From an uncultured Bacilli bacterium (GTDB lineage: Bacteria; Bacillota_I; Bacilli_A; RF39; UBA660): a stretch of 64,000 nt of DNA. Shown here piece after piece: positions 35,254 through 44,750 of this stretch. A program made the translations under genes and the position numbers. The first letter of the stretch is position 1. Every line of letters starts with the position of its first letter. The DNA lies in the NCBI GenBank assembly GCA_934095845.1, contig CAKOKS010000006.1, positions 1 through 64,000 on the forward strand, given 5' to 3'. A model generated the notes under the pieces. That model did no database searches. It was given only the letters and a program-made list of their open reading frames with translations, and was not told where the DNA came from.

Positions 35254-35643
35254 ATGGCTTATATAAAATATAAAGAATTAACAAAGTATTTTAACTTTAA
35301 TAAAGAAATAGATAAAAATAATTTACCTAAATATGTTTTAGATTATGTTGATAAAAATGAAGAAATCTATAAAGCATATAAAACAATAAGAGATAAAGCA
35401 ATATTTACTGATAAAAGAATGATTCTATTTGATGTTAGTTTTTTTGGAACACATAAAAAAATACATATTATTCCATATAAATCTATATCAACTGCTGCTA
35501 TATCTTTTAAACCAACTAAATCAAGTATATTTATTTCATTTGATAGCGGTTATCAAATGAGATTAGACTTTATTAATCAAAATCCAGAAAGTAAAACAGA
35601 ACTTCGTAAGTTATATTGTAAAATAATGGAAGGTATTTTATAA
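35254..35643 (+). CDS. PH-domain (DUF1696-like) protein
   Basis: 129 aa with the bacterial PH fold pattern: DKAIFTDKRMILFDV and KKIHIIPYKSISTAAI, followed by strands and a helix (ESKTELRKLYCKIMEG). It is soluble. A good ribosome site AAAGGAG precedes the ATG. It is convergent with the surface gene at 35683 and shares a bidirectional terminator with it. Function of this family is poorly known. Confidence 0.75.
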   Translation: MAYIKYKELTKYFNFNKEIDKNNLPKYVLDYVDKNEEIYKAYKTIRDKAIFTDKRMILFDVSFFGTHKKIHIIPYKSISTAAISFKPTKSSIFISFDSGYQMRLDFINQNPESKTELRKLYCKIMEGIL

Positions 35644-35645
35644 CA

Positions 35646-35683
35646 AAAAGAAAACGTTTAAGTTAAATCTTAAACGTTTTTAT
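35646..35683. terminator. Bidirectional terminator between PH gene and 35683
   Basis: AAACGTTTAAG and CTTAAACGTTT form an 11-bp stem with T-runs on both strands. Confidence 0.75.
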
Positions 35684-36954
35684 TATGCAATTCGGAAAGC
35701 TGGAGAGACCCCGTGAGAGTTGCGCACATCGAGGCTGCTCCAGTCACCATTATCGCCAACACTAAAGAAGTTGCTGGTACTGATAGAATAAGCCGAACGA
35801 AGCCACCAGTAGCTACCAGTTCCATTATATTGTTTGATTGCTCCGTAATAAGCCTTTGATGTTACTCCTTGATTTTTATAATAATCTAATTGTTTTGATG
35901 TTCCTACTGATGTATCATAATCATTACCATTCCAAACTTCTTGAGCATTTAATAAATATAATTTATCTTGCGTTTCAAAATTTGTAGAATCATTATTTCC
36001 ATGTCCTGATATTACTTTTGTTGTTGCAATTATATTTTGTAAGTCACTTGGAAGAGACTTATATATTGTATCATTAATATATGTACGTAGTTTTGAATCT
36101 CTCCATCCTCCTACGTTTGTTCCGTATTGATTTGTTGCATCTGCTTTATTATAGTTATTTTTTTCTATTATATCTACAAATTCTACTACAAATCCACAGG
36201 CTGTTTCACTTGTTTCTGTTGTACATTCACTTTTATTTGCTATTCTTACAGTTAATTCTCTTTCTGGTTCTACACTTGATGTACAAGCATAGCTTGTTCC
36301 ACTTCCTGAAGATGATGAACAATCATTTGTGTGACTTGCTATTGTTACTTTCTTGGTATCTCCTACATTATATGCACTTGTATTTCCAGTTTGCACTGCT
36401 TTTTGTATTGTTTCCCACGAATCTGTTGAAAAAGATACCGGATTAGGAATATTTTCTCCTAATGTATCTCTTTCTACCGCATTAAATGTAAGTGTACATA
36501 CATATTCTTCTCTTACTTCTTCTGTAGCTGTTTTATTTAATGTTACTGTTAATGTTCCATTTAATGATTCTTTTGCTAATACTTTTGTTGCATTTCCTTC
36601 TAATTCATTCTTGATGCTTGTATATTTTGCTGTTGTATTATCTTTTACTTTACAATTTACTTGCACTTCTGCATCATAGTTACTTGAATTATTTGTTACT
36701 TCATAATTTAATACACTTGTTTGATTTAATGTTTTTAAATCACTTGTTTCAAATGTTATTGTTTTTTTATCTTCACCTATTACATTTGCATATACATCTT
36801 GCCCATCCAATGAAGCTGCTGTAAATATTACAGAAAAATCATCTGTATTTTCTCCTACTTTTGCACTTCCGTTTATTATCAATGTTGTTGATACGGCAGC
36901 AAATCCTACTGCTAATAATAGTATAGTAACTGCTATAATCGATTTTCTTTTCAT
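35683..36954 (-). CDS. Surface protein with variable WWLRS C-terminus
   Basis: 423 aa. The family N-terminus (MKRKSIIAVTILLLAVGFAA) and beta module (to about 155) are followed by the C-terminal domain: NDCSSSSGSG, ELTVRIANKSECTTETSETA, GGWRDSKLRTYINDTIYKSL, DKLYLLNAQEVW and WWLRSAYSISTSNFFSV...GVSPAF. The upstream half of the C-terminal domain is nearly identical to that of 26625-30704. The gene has its own poly-G promoter and an AAGGAG ribosome site. It is likely exposed at the cell surface and phase-variable. Confidence 0.8.
   Translation of the reverse strand: MKRKSIIAVTILLLAVGFAAVSTTLIINGSAKVGENTDDFSVIFTAASLDGQDVYANVIGEDKKTITFETSDLKTLNQTSVLNYEVTNNSSNYDAEVQVNCKVKDNTTAKYTSIKNELEGNATKVLAKESLNGTLTVTLNKTATEEVREEYVCTLTFNAVERDTLGENIPNPVSFSTDSWETIQKAVQTGNTSAYNVGDTKKVTIASHTNDCSSSSGSGTSYACTSSVEPERELTVRIANKSECTTETSETACGFVVEFVDIIEKNNYNKADATNQYGTNVGGWRDSKLRTYINDTIYKSLPSDLQNIIATTKVISGHGNNDSTNFETQDKLYLLNAQEVWNGNDYDTSVGTSKQLDYYKNQGVTSKAYYGAIKQYNGTGSYWWLRSAYSISTSNFFSVGDNGDWSSLDVRNSHGVSPAFRIA
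35691..35805 (-). other. Candidate variable region of surface gene 35683
   Basis: 62 of 120 bases at 35701-35820 are G or C in otherwise AT-rich DNA. The ends (CTTCGTTCGGCT and GTCTCTCCAGCTTTCCGAAT) are shared exactly with the 26625 gene; the 90 bases between are not. Two variable positions in three are NNC or NNT codons (AGC, AAC, GGC, GAT, GAC). Confidence 0.5.
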
Positions 36955-36963
36955 TGTTCACAA

Positions 36964-37034
36964 CTCCTTTATTTTTTTCATTTTTAGTATATAATACCCC
37001 CCCCGATTGTCAAATTTTTCTGTTGAAAAGTTAT
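36964..37034 (-). promoter_or_regulatory. Promoter with eight-G spacer (surface gene 35683)
   Basis: TTGACA (37008-37013), a 16-nt spacer including eight G (36997-37004) and TATACT (36986-36991). The copy at 31301-31371 is 69/71 identical. The ribosome site AAAGGAG and start of the surface gene follow. Confidence 0.85.
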
Positions 37035-37197
37035 GGCTTTACAAATTATTTTACACCGCTTTTTGCAAATTATTTTATGCAATATAAAAAAAATTATGCA
37101 ATTTATTTTGCATATACTTTTAATTTTTTATTTCTTTTGTTAATATATAATTTATTACTTCCTATCTATATTATGTGCAATTATTTTAAAATATACA
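37035..37197. other. AT-rich intergenic region without gene
   Basis: Between the poly-G promoter and mutM there are about 160 bases of AT-rich sequence with repeated TTATTTTATGCAA-like pieces. I see no open frame or clear hairpin with T-run. Confidence 0.5.
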
Positions 37198-38007
37198 TTA
37201 TTTTTGACATTTTGGACAATAATATGTTCCTCTTCCACCAACTCTAATCTTAACTATTTTATTATTACAGTTTGGACATATATCTTTTGTATGTACTTTT
37301 AAGTGATCTTGGTAATGTCCAGTTACCCCTAAAGATGAAGTGTAACTTCTAATAGTTGAACCGCCAAGTTCAGTTGCAAGTTTAATTATATCTTTTGAAT
37401 TTACTCTTATTCTTTCACATTCTTCTAAAGAAATATCTTTTCCTAACTTTTCAGGGTTTATCGAAGATGCAAATAAAACTTCATCTACATAAATATTTCC
37501 AAGCCCATTTATAATAGATTGATCTAATAATAATGTTTTTATTGGTTTATTTTTCTTATGAATTAAATTATAAATATATTCTTTTGTTAGTTTTTCTGAA
37601 TCAGGTTCTATTCCTAATTTTTTTATTTCTTTGGAATTATATACATCTTCTGTTTTTAAAACTCGCATACGACCAAATTTTCTTGTATCATGATATCTTA
37701 AACTAAATGTATCAAATATAAATATTACATGTTCATGTTTATCAATTGGTTCATCTATTGGTTTTATAAAATATTTACCTTCCATACGTAGATGAGAAAT
37801 AAGTGTAAGTTCACCTAAATTAAACAATAAATATTTTCCAAAACTTGAAACTGAATTTATCTTTTTTCCAATAAGCATACTTTTAAATTCTAAAATATCT
37901 TGATCAATTACTTTAGAGTATTTTATCTCAATATCTCTTATTATATTTCCACTTATGCTCTTATTAAGAGTTCTAGCAACTGTTCTAACTTCAGCTATTT
38001 CAGGCAT
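37198..38007 (-). CDS. mutM: Formamidopyrimidine-DNA glycosylase
   Basis: The 269-aa enzyme starts MPEIAEVRTVARTL, with the catalytic N-terminal Pro and Glu. It contains SHLRMEGKYF, QSIINGLGNIYVDEVLF and a C-terminal zinc finger (CPNCNNKI ... YYCPKCQK). It removes 8-oxoguanine and other oxidised purines and cuts the strand. It is 22 nt downstream of polA, the usual polA-mutM repair operon of Bacillota. Confidence 0.95.
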   Translation of the reverse strand: MPEIAEVRTVARTLNKSISGNIIRDIEIKYSKVIDQDILEFKSMLIGKKINSVSSFGKYLLFNLGELTLISHLRMEGKYFIKPIDEPIDKHEHVIFIFDTFSLRYHDTRKFGRMRVLKTEDVYNSKEIKKLGIEPDSEKLTKEYIYNLIHKKNKPIKTLLLDQSIINGLGNIYVDEVLFASSINPEKLGKDISLEECERIRVNSKDIIKLATELGGSTIRSYTSSLGVTGHYQDHLKVHTKDICPNCNNKIVKIRVGGRGTYYCPKCQK

Positions 38008-38029
38008 AACTTCACCTCAATTCTAATAA

Positions 38030-40579
38030 TTATTTTGTTTCATATAAATCTGTTCCAAAATCTGTTGATACTTCAAGTGGTACAAGTAGATTTACAGTGT
38101 GTTCCATTATTTCTTTTACTATTTTCTTTACAGTTTCTAATTCCCCTTCTTCAATATCAAAAACTAATTCATCATGTATTTGTAAAAGCATTTTAGATTT
38201 AATATTATTTTTAATGAAAGATTCATCGATTTCAATCATAGCTTTTTTAATGATATCTGCACTTGATCCTTGTATTGGTGTATTAAGTGCAATTCTTTCT
38301 CCACCTTGTCTTATCATATAATTAGTATTAAATAATTCATCAATATTACGTTTTCTTTTAAACATAGTTCTTACATATCCACATTCATAAGCACTTTTAA
38401 CTGTTAAATCCATATATTGTTTTACACCTGGATATATTTCTAAATATTTACTAATAAATTCTTTTGCTTCTTTTGGAGTAATTCCTATATTTTCTCCTAA
38501 GCCAAATCCACTTATTCCATAAACTATTCCAAAGATAACAGCTTTTGCTGTACGTCTTTCTTGTTTAGTTACTTCACTCATTGGTTTTGAAAATATATCT
38601 GAAGCAACTTTAGTATGAATATCATCACCATTTTTAAATGCTTCTATTAGTTTTTCACTTTGAGATAAATGAGCAAGTATTCTAAGTTCTATTTGAGAAT
38701 AATCACAAGATAAGAATCCACTTTTTTCTGGTACAAAAGCTTTTCTGATCATTTTACCTAAGTCATTTCTAGTTGGTATATTTTGTAAATTAGGATCAGC
38801 ACTTGAAAGTCTACCAGTTCTTGTTTGAGTTTGTTTATAAATAGTATGAATTTTACCATCTTCATGAATATATTCTTTTAACCCTTTTAAATAAGTTGAA
38901 TTTAGTTTAGTAAGATTTCTATACTTAATTATTTGTTCAATTACTGGATGGTAATTAATTAATTTTTCTAATGATTGAGCATCTGTTTTATAACCTCTAG
39001 ATAATTTTTTACCATGTGGTAAATTTAATTTTTCAAAAAGTATTTCACTTAATTGTATTGGACTAGAAATATTAAATTCTTCTCCAACTAATTCATATAT
39101 TTTCTTACTAATATCATCTATTTCAGCTTCGATATTATTTTGCATTTCATTTAAAATATTAGCATCACATCTAATTCCATTATATTCCATACGAGCTAAA
39201 ACTTTAGATAAAGGAAGTTCAATTTTTTCATATAATTCATACATATCTTCTGATTTTATATTAATTATATTTTCTTCATGAGTATCATATATATATTTGG
39301 CTTTTTTACAAACTATTTCTTCAATACTTATTTTTTTCTTAATTATGTCATGAATTAAAGGAATATCATATCCATCATTATTCATTAAAATTGCTATATC
39401 ATCTTTAATAGCTTTATTAAGTAAGTATGCAATTAAATTTAAATCATATATTGTATTTAATTCAAAGTTTTCAAGTAAACAATAATTCTTTTTTACATCA
39501 AATGTATATTTTTTAGTGTTTTCTAAATAAGAAAAAACATCATTTATCAGTTCTGGTTTTACAAAGTATGCATTTTTTCCATCATATAAACCCATACCTA
39601 AAATATGGCCATTATGATAGTTTTCATTATCACATTCAATATAGTAACTTACTTCGTGATCTTTATCTATTTCATATATACTTTCTAAATTTTTAAAAGC
39701 AAAGTTTTCTTTTTTTTCTTTTTTTTCAAAATTATTCATAAGTGAATAAAATTCTAATTCACGATAAAAGTCATTTAAAGAGTCTTTTGGTCCATTATAT
39801 TTCATTTCTTCAAAAGAAAATGGAATTGGTACATCACGATATATAGTAGCAAGTTTTTTAGAAAAATAAGCTGAGTCTTTATTTTCAATTAATCTTTCTT
39901 GTAATTTACCTTTAATAGAACCAATATGCTCATATACTCCATCTAAAGAACCATATTCTACTAATAATTTTAAAGCTGTTTTTTCTCCTACTCCAGGGAC
40001 TCCAGGTATATTATCACTTGAATCTCCCATAAGTGCTTTTAAGTCAATTACTTTTATTGGATCAATCCCATATTCTTCTTTAAAATTTGCAGGATTATAA
40101 CGTGTAAAATCTTTTGATTTTAAAAGTTTAACTTCAACTATATCAGTTATAAGTTGTAAATAATCGTGATCACTTGTAATAATTGTTGCATTCCATGAAG
40201 GATCTTCATCTGCTCTTTTAGCAAGTGTTCCAATTATGTCATCTGCTTCGTAGTCTTCAATGCCAATACTTTTTATTCCCATATGTTCAAGCATTACTTT
40301 TGCTAAAGGCATTTGACTTTTTAATTCATCTGGTGTTTTATTTCTACCGGCCTTATAGTCTTTATATTCTCTATGTCTAAAAGATTTACCAATATCAAAA
40401 GCAACTAACATATAACTTGGATTTTCTTCTTTAATAATTTTATTTATCATAGTTGCAAATCCATATAAAGCATTTGTTACTACTCCCTTAGAATTTTTCA
40501 TTAAGTTTCCAGTATAAGATGTAGCATAGTAACTTCTAAACATTAAGTTATTTCCATCAATTAATACAATTTTGTCCAC
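38030..40579 (-). CDS. polA: DNA polymerase I
   Basis: 849 aa. N-terminal 5'-3' nuclease (IVLIDGNNLMFRSYYATSY, AFDIGKSFRHREYKDYKA), a middle domain that lacks the three acidic exonuclease motifs of a proofreading 3'-5' domain (as in Bacillus), and the polymerase domain with CDYSQIELRILAHLS, RRTAKAVIFGIVYGIS and QIHDELVFDI. AGGTGA lies five bases before a GTG at 40579 (VDKIVLIDGN), so I start there; a GTG at 40588 has no ribosome site. It fills gaps and processes Okazaki fragments. mutM follows in the same operon. Confidence 0.95.
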   Translation of the reverse strand: MDKIVLIDGNNLMFRSYYATSYTGNLMKNSKGVVTNALYGFATMINKIIKEENPSYMLVAFDIGKSFRHREYKDYKAGRNKTPDELKSQMPLAKVMLEHMGIKSIGIEDYEADDIIGTLAKRADEDPSWNATIITSDHDYLQLITDIVEVKLLKSKDFTRYNPANFKEEYGIDPIKVIDLKALMGDSSDNIPGVPGVGEKTALKLLVEYGSLDGVYEHIGSIKGKLQERLIENKDSAYFSKKLATIYRDVPIPFSFEEMKYNGPKDSLNDFYRELEFYSLMNNFEKKEKKENFAFKNLESIYEIDKDHEVSYYIECDNENYHNGHILGMGLYDGKNAYFVKPELINDVFSYLENTKKYTFDVKKNYCLLENFELNTIYDLNLIAYLLNKAIKDDIAILMNNDGYDIPLIHDIIKKKISIEEIVCKKAKYIYDTHEENIINIKSEDMYELYEKIELPLSKVLARMEYNGIRCDANILNEMQNNIEAEIDDISKKIYELVGEEFNISSPIQLSEILFEKLNLPHGKKLSRGYKTDAQSLEKLINYHPVIEQIIKYRNLTKLNSTYLKGLKEYIHEDGKIHTIYKQTQTRTGRLSSADPNLQNIPTRNDLGKMIRKAFVPEKSGFLSCDYSQIELRILAHLSQSEKLIEAFKNGDDIHTKVASDIFSKPMSEVTKQERRTAKAVIFGIVYGISGFGLGENIGITPKEAKEFISKYLEIYPGVKQYMDLTVKSAYECGYVRTMFKRKRNIDELFNTNYMIRQGGERIALNTPIQGSSADIIKKAMIEIDESFIKNNIKSKMLLQIHDELVFDIEEGELETVKKIVKEIMEHTVNLLVPLEVSTDFGTDLYETK

Positions 40580-40590
40580 AATTATCACCT

Positions 40591-40620
40591 AAAAAAATTA
40601 TACCATAAAATTGGTATAAT
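40591..40620 (-). terminator. Terminator of 40620 gene and -10 of polA
   Basis: TTATACCA and TGGTATAA form a hairpin with seven T on the minus strand. The same stretch includes TATAAT that could serve polA. Confidence 0.6.
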
Positions 40621-41387
40621 TACTCTTTAATTAAGTCAAGTAAGTCAATTATCTCTAAATTATTATATTTGATTTTACTTAAATATACTTTAAATTCATT
40701 TAAAGTTAGATTAGGATTTATTTTAATAATAGTTCCTCCATTTATGTTATTTATCTCTTTTGATATATTATTACTTTTTATTACGCCACTTGATTTAATA
40801 ATATAAGATTTATTATTTATACAAGATGCATAATGACTTGTATCTACATCACATATATTTTTATTTAAATCACTCTTTTTTAAACAATATTTAATATCAG
40901 TAAAATCATCTTCATTACTTCCACCATTAATGTATGTTATATTCTTAGAAGATATTTCATCACATGAATTTATTACTTTAGCAAATTTAATATTTTCTTC
41001 TTCTAAGTATTTTTCAACATTTTTATTATTAACTATTAAAGCAATTTTACTATTATCAACATTTCCAATTATAATTTTATCTAAATTATCTTTTAAAGAT
41101 ATATCTGGTTTTATATAATCATAGACAAAAAAAGTTTCATTAAAAGAACCGAAATCATTCATCTTTAAATAGCTTTCTCTTTTATTTAGTTCTCTTCCAT
41201 TTTTACCACTTATAATGGTATTATCTTCAATAATAGCGTTTACTGGACTTTCATATAATGAGTCTTCATACATTTTTATTTCTTTCATTAATGGACTTAA
41301 GTTTTCAACATATAAAATAAGTCTATCTGATGCATAAAAAGATAAAACACATAAAGTTATAACAAGAGCATATTTAAAATATTTCAT
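40620..41387 (-). CDS. Membrane-anchored hypothetical protein
   Basis: 255 aa: an N-terminal membrane helix (YALVITLCVLSFYAS) and about 230 external residues. The external part has repeated short patterns (IIEDNTIISGKNGREL, YINGGSNEDDF) and four Cys that could make two disulfides. It resembles the N-terminal regions of some polysaccharide-deacetylase-associated proteins only loosely, so no function is assigned. It lies between polA and a glycine-rich surface gene. Confidence 0.55.
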   Translation of the reverse strand: MKYFKYALVITLCVLSFYASDRLILYVENLSPLMKEIKMYEDSLYESPVNAIIEDNTIISGKNGRELNKRESYLKMNDFGSFNETFFVYDYIKPDISLKDNLDKIIIGNVDNSKIALIVNNKNVEKYLEEENIKFAKVINSCDEISSKNITYINGGSNEDDFTDIKYCLKKSDLNKNICDVDTSHYASCINNKSYIIKSSGVIKSNNISKEINNINGGTIIKINPNLTLNEFKVYLSKIKYNNLEIIDLLDLIKE

Positions 41388-41431
41388 ATTTTCACCTATT
41401 AAACTATATGTATTTATTTTATTTAAATAAC

Positions 41432-41458
41432 AAAAAAAGTAAGAAATATTTCTTACTT
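41432..41458 (-). terminator. Terminator of surface gene 41453
   Basis: AAGTAAGAAATATTTCTTAC pairs with itself on the minus strand and is followed by seven T. Confidence 0.75.
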
Positions 41459-42802
41459 AATTAAAGTTATACGAGCATATCCATTACCAGATTTAGCACA
41501 ATTTTCTGTTGGTGTTGAGTTTACACATGTTGTGCTTATAGTTTTAGTTGATTCTTCTGTAGATTCTTCACAGTTATAACAATACATTACTTTTTCTGTT
41601 AAAAGTGAGTTTCCTATATATCCTGAGCCTCCTGCTCCTGATGAAGCACAACTATTACCACTTTTAAAGCTTGCAGCTCCACCTCCGTAGAAACCTCCTC
41701 CGCCTCCACCGGCACCGAAAGTTCCTGTTGTTGAATTACCACTTGGAGCTGAACCACCTTTTCCAAATGATGCTTGAGAAGCATCACTATCTCCGCGAGT
41801 ACCTGCTGTTGTTTGTGTACCTCCAGTTGGAGTAAAGCAACTTCCTGTTCCTTTAGAACCAGTTAATCCACCGCCAGAACCACCAGGACGTCCACTATTT
41901 TCTCCTGCTCCGCCTCCGCCTCCAGAGACAATAAGTATACTATCTTTAGAATTTTCTAAAGTAGATAAGAGTCCAGAAACCAATGACATATGAGTAGCTC
42001 CGCCTCCGCCACCTCCAGGATTAGATATTGATCCAGCAGTTTTTTGACCAGAGCCTCCGCCATTATATCCATTTTTAGCTGATATAGATTGACCACCAAT
42101 ATATATGTATAGTAAACTATTTTCATTTAAATCTAAGTTTCCAGTTGAATATCCACCATATCCACCTATTGATTTATTACCACTACCTGAGCCTCCTTGT
42201 GCTCCCCAAGTTTCGATTTTGTATGTTCCACTTATTGGAACGGTAAATGTTTGTTCTCCACCAGTATAATCAAATGTCCATTCTGTTGGGCCTGAATAAC
42301 TTTCTCCTAATGTATCTCTTTCTACTGCATTAAATGTTAATTCACATACATATTCTTCTTTTACTTCTTCGGTTGCTGTTTTGTTTAATGTTACTGTTAA
42401 TGTTCCATTTAATGAAGTCTTTGCTTTTACTACTGTTGCATTATTTTCTAGTTCATTTTTAATGCTTGTATATTTTGCTTCTGCATCATCTTTTACTTTA
42501 CAATTAACAGTCACCTCTGCATCATAGTTTGCTGAATTATTTGTTACTTCATAATTTAATACCGATGTTTGATTTAATGTTTTTAAATCACTTGTTTCAA
42601 ATGTAATTATTTTCTTTGTATCATCTACTACTGAACTATATACATCCTTTCCATCTAATGTTGCTGATGTGAATATTACTGAAAAGTCTTCTGTGTTTTC
42701 AGAAACTTTTGCATTGCCATTTATTACTAAAGTTGTACTTATGGCAGCAAATCCTATACAGATTATTAAAATTGTAATTATTAACATATTTCTCCTTTTC
42801 AT
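41453..42802 (-). CDS. Surface protein with glycine-rich domain
   Basis: 449 aa. The family N-terminus (MKRRNMLIITILIICIGF) and beta module (to about 165) lead into a glycine-rich domain: WTFDYTGGEQTFTVPISGTY, WGAQGGSGSG, GGGGGATHMS and GAGGGGGGFYGGGA. This matches the Gly-rich domain seen in ALK-type receptors and many gut-bacterial surface proteins. The C-terminus has Cys pairs (CYNCEES). GTG 42811 and an inner ATG 42796 behind AAGGAG are alternatives; I chose the ATG 42802 because the family needs the basic start. Confidence 0.75.
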   Translation of the reverse strand: MKRRNMLIITILIICIGFAAISTTLVINGNAKVSENTEDFSVIFTSATLDGKDVYSSVVDDTKKIITFETSDLKTLNQTSVLNYEVTNNSANYDAEVTVNCKVKDDAEAKYTSIKNELENNATVVKAKTSLNGTLTVTLNKTATEEVKEEYVCELTFNAVERDTLGESYSGPTEWTFDYTGGEQTFTVPISGTYKIETWGAQGGSGSGNKSIGGYGGYSTGNLDLNENSLLYIYIGGQSISAKNGYNGGGSGQKTAGSISNPGGGGGGATHMSLVSGLLSTLENSKDSILIVSGGGGGAGENSGRPGGSGGGLTGSKGTGSCFTPTGGTQTTAGTRGDSDASQASFGKGGSAPSGNSTTGTFGAGGGGGGFYGGGAASFKSGNSCASSGAGGSGYIGNSLLTEKVMYCYNCEESTEESTKTISTTCVNSTPTENCAKSGNGYARITLIK

Positions 42803-42897
42803 TATACACACACCATTCTAGGATAATTATACAATATTTTAGTTTTATTTTTACTTTTATATTATTATTGTGTGTAAAAGTTTACAAATTTATTGTA

Positions 42898-42931
42898 AAA
42901 AAATAGATAACATTTATTTATTATCTATTTT
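42898..42931 (-). terminator. Terminator of the PP2C gene
   Basis: AAATAGATAA and TTATCTATTT pair on the minus strand with a T-run, overlapping the stop codon. Confidence 0.65.
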
Positions 42932-43759
42932 ATAAATTATAATTGTTTTTTCTTTACCATACTTTTTATAATCTTGTGTTGATTTAGGAACTATATAATT
43001 TTCAAAATCTTCTTTATTAAAATCTAATATTTTATCTATAAAATCTTGTTCATGTAAAAAGTCTGAAAAGCCATCACTATAAAGTAAAACTGTATCTTCA
43101 TTTTCTAACTCAATTTCTCCACTTTTAATAAAACTAATTGCTTCTTTTTCTCCAGTAATTGCGCCAAATGAAACACATACGCCATCATGAATATTATCTG
43201 GTTTATTTCTAAAATCACGCCTTACAATTACTCTAGTTTCTGGTAAATGCCAAGTATTACCAGTTATTTTTGATTTATAAGGATCACTATAGAGTGCTTT
43301 ATCATCATCTGTTTGGAATTTTATATTACCTAGTTTGTCATAAACAATTACGCCTGAATCACATATATACGCAAATTTAAGAGTACTTTCTTTTATTTCA
43401 ATACATGATGCAACTGCTCCATAATAGTCGTTTTCTAAATAATCACATTCTTTAATATATTTTTTATTTAGTAAGTTAACTGCTTCATTACATTTAATTA
43501 ATTTTTCTTTTAAAGTACCATTCTCTTCTTCAAAAGTTTTACATATCTCTTTAGCACACATTTCTGCTCCACTTGGATTAGGATAATTAATAATTAAATC
43601 TTTTTTTGAACATTTAGAAAAGTCTTTTATTCCAATTGGATCTCTTGTTATTCCATCAGCTATAATAGCTGTATTTTCATTAGCATAATATTGATCTTCT
43701 ACTGGAAAATTAATATTACTAGTTAATATATTTTCAAAAGTATTTTTATATAATAACAT
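42914..43759 (-). CDS. PP2C-type protein phosphatase
   Basis: 281 aa with the metal-binding outline of PP2C enzymes: VEDQYYANENTAIIADGIT (Asp), GAVASCIEI, DTVLLYSDGFSDFL and the end KEKTIIIYKID. It is soluble, and should dephosphorylate Ser/Thr proteins. AAAGGAG precedes the ATG. It is 14 nt downstream of whiA and probably co-transcribed. The cognate kinase is not in the window. Confidence 0.7.
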   Translation of the reverse strand: MLLYKNTFENILTSNINFPVEDQYYANENTAIIADGITRDPIGIKDFSKCSKKDLIINYPNPSGAEMCAKEICKTFEEENGTLKEKLIKCNEAVNLLNKKYIKECDYLENDYYGAVASCIEIKESTLKFAYICDSGVIVYDKLGNIKFQTDDDKALYSDPYKSKITGNTWHLPETRVIVRRDFRNKPDNIHDGVCVSFGAITGEKEAISFIKSGEIELENEDTVLLYSDGFSDFLHEQDFIDKILDFNKEDFENYIVPKSTQDYKKYGKEKTIIIYKIDNK

Positions 43760-43773
43760 TTTAACAACTCCTT

Positions 43774-44676
43774 TTATTTGTTTTTATGTTTAGTAACTAA
43801 CTCTTTTATTTTTCTAAAATGATGATTTATTCCGGATTTAGTTATATTTATATCTGTTTCTAAAGATATAATTTCTGCAAGTTCATTCATTGTTGTTTCT
43901 GGATATTTAAGTCTATAAGATATTATTAATTTAGTTTTATCATCTAATAAAGACTCTAAATCATTTTCTTTTAAATAATTTATATTTTCTATTTGTTCAT
44001 TACAAGTTTTCATAGATTTTTCAACATTTGCTTGTTCACAGTTATTAAGTCTATTAACCATGTTTTTATGGTCCCTATAAATTCTTATATCTTCAAAATA
44101 GAATAATGCATTTATTGCTCCTATTAACTTAATAAAGTCACTTATTTCTTCTGCTTGTTTTAAGTAAACCATATAACCTTTTTCTCTTTTTAATATTTTA
44201 CTTGAGAATCTAAAATGTTTAAGTAATTTATCAACTGTTTTTGCATATCCTTCATTATCTATTAAAAATTCAAGATGATATTTACTTTTAGCTGGATCAT
44301 TAATGGAACCTGTTGCTAAAAATACTCCCTTTAAGAAAGATATTTGTTCTTCATCTGAAAAAGTAAGTATATTTTTATAAATATTATCAACATCTAATTT
44401 TATAGTATTAACTTTTTCAGTTACTTGAAGTAAATATATTTTTTTTACTAAAAATTTTTTTTGAGTTCTTATAGTTAATTTTATATTAACTCCATATATT
44501 CTTTTAAGAAGATTAAACATTCTTCTTGCTACACTTGAATTTTCTGTTTTTATTAATATAGATTCATCTATAGAATCATTATATTTTAAGAATGAACAAA
44601 GTTCACTTAAAGATTCTAATTTATTAGTTTCTATTTTAGATATTTCATCTTTTATTTGAGTTGTAAATGATGCCAT
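43774..44676 (-). CDS. whiA: DNA-binding protein WhiA
   Basis: 300 aa with the LAGLIDADG-like N-terminal domain (TTQIKDEISK, LKGVFLATGSINDPAKSKYHLEF) and a C-terminal helix-turn-helix (YPETTMNELAEIISL, NITKSGINHHFRKI). In Bacillus it sits in the yvcJ-yvcK-whiA operon and affects division and chromosome segregation. The upstream genes here differ. Length is normal. Confidence 0.94.
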   Translation of the reverse strand: MASFTTQIKDEISKIETNKLESLSELCSFLKYNDSIDESILIKTENSSVARRMFNLLKRIYGVNIKLTIRTQKKFLVKKIYLLQVTEKVNTIKLDVDNIYKNILTFSDEEQISFLKGVFLATGSINDPAKSKYHLEFLIDNEGYAKTVDKLLKHFRFSSKILKREKGYMVYLKQAEEISDFIKLIGAINALFYFEDIRIYRDHKNMVNRLNNCEQANVEKSMKTCNEQIENINYLKENDLESLLDDKTKLIISYRLKYPETTMNELAEIISLETDINITKSGINHHFRKIKELVTKHKNK

Positions 44677-44750
44677 GTTAACCTCCTCAATGTAATATTA
44701 TTATATCAAATTTATTTTATAAAAAAATGATAATTTTTAAATTACCATTT

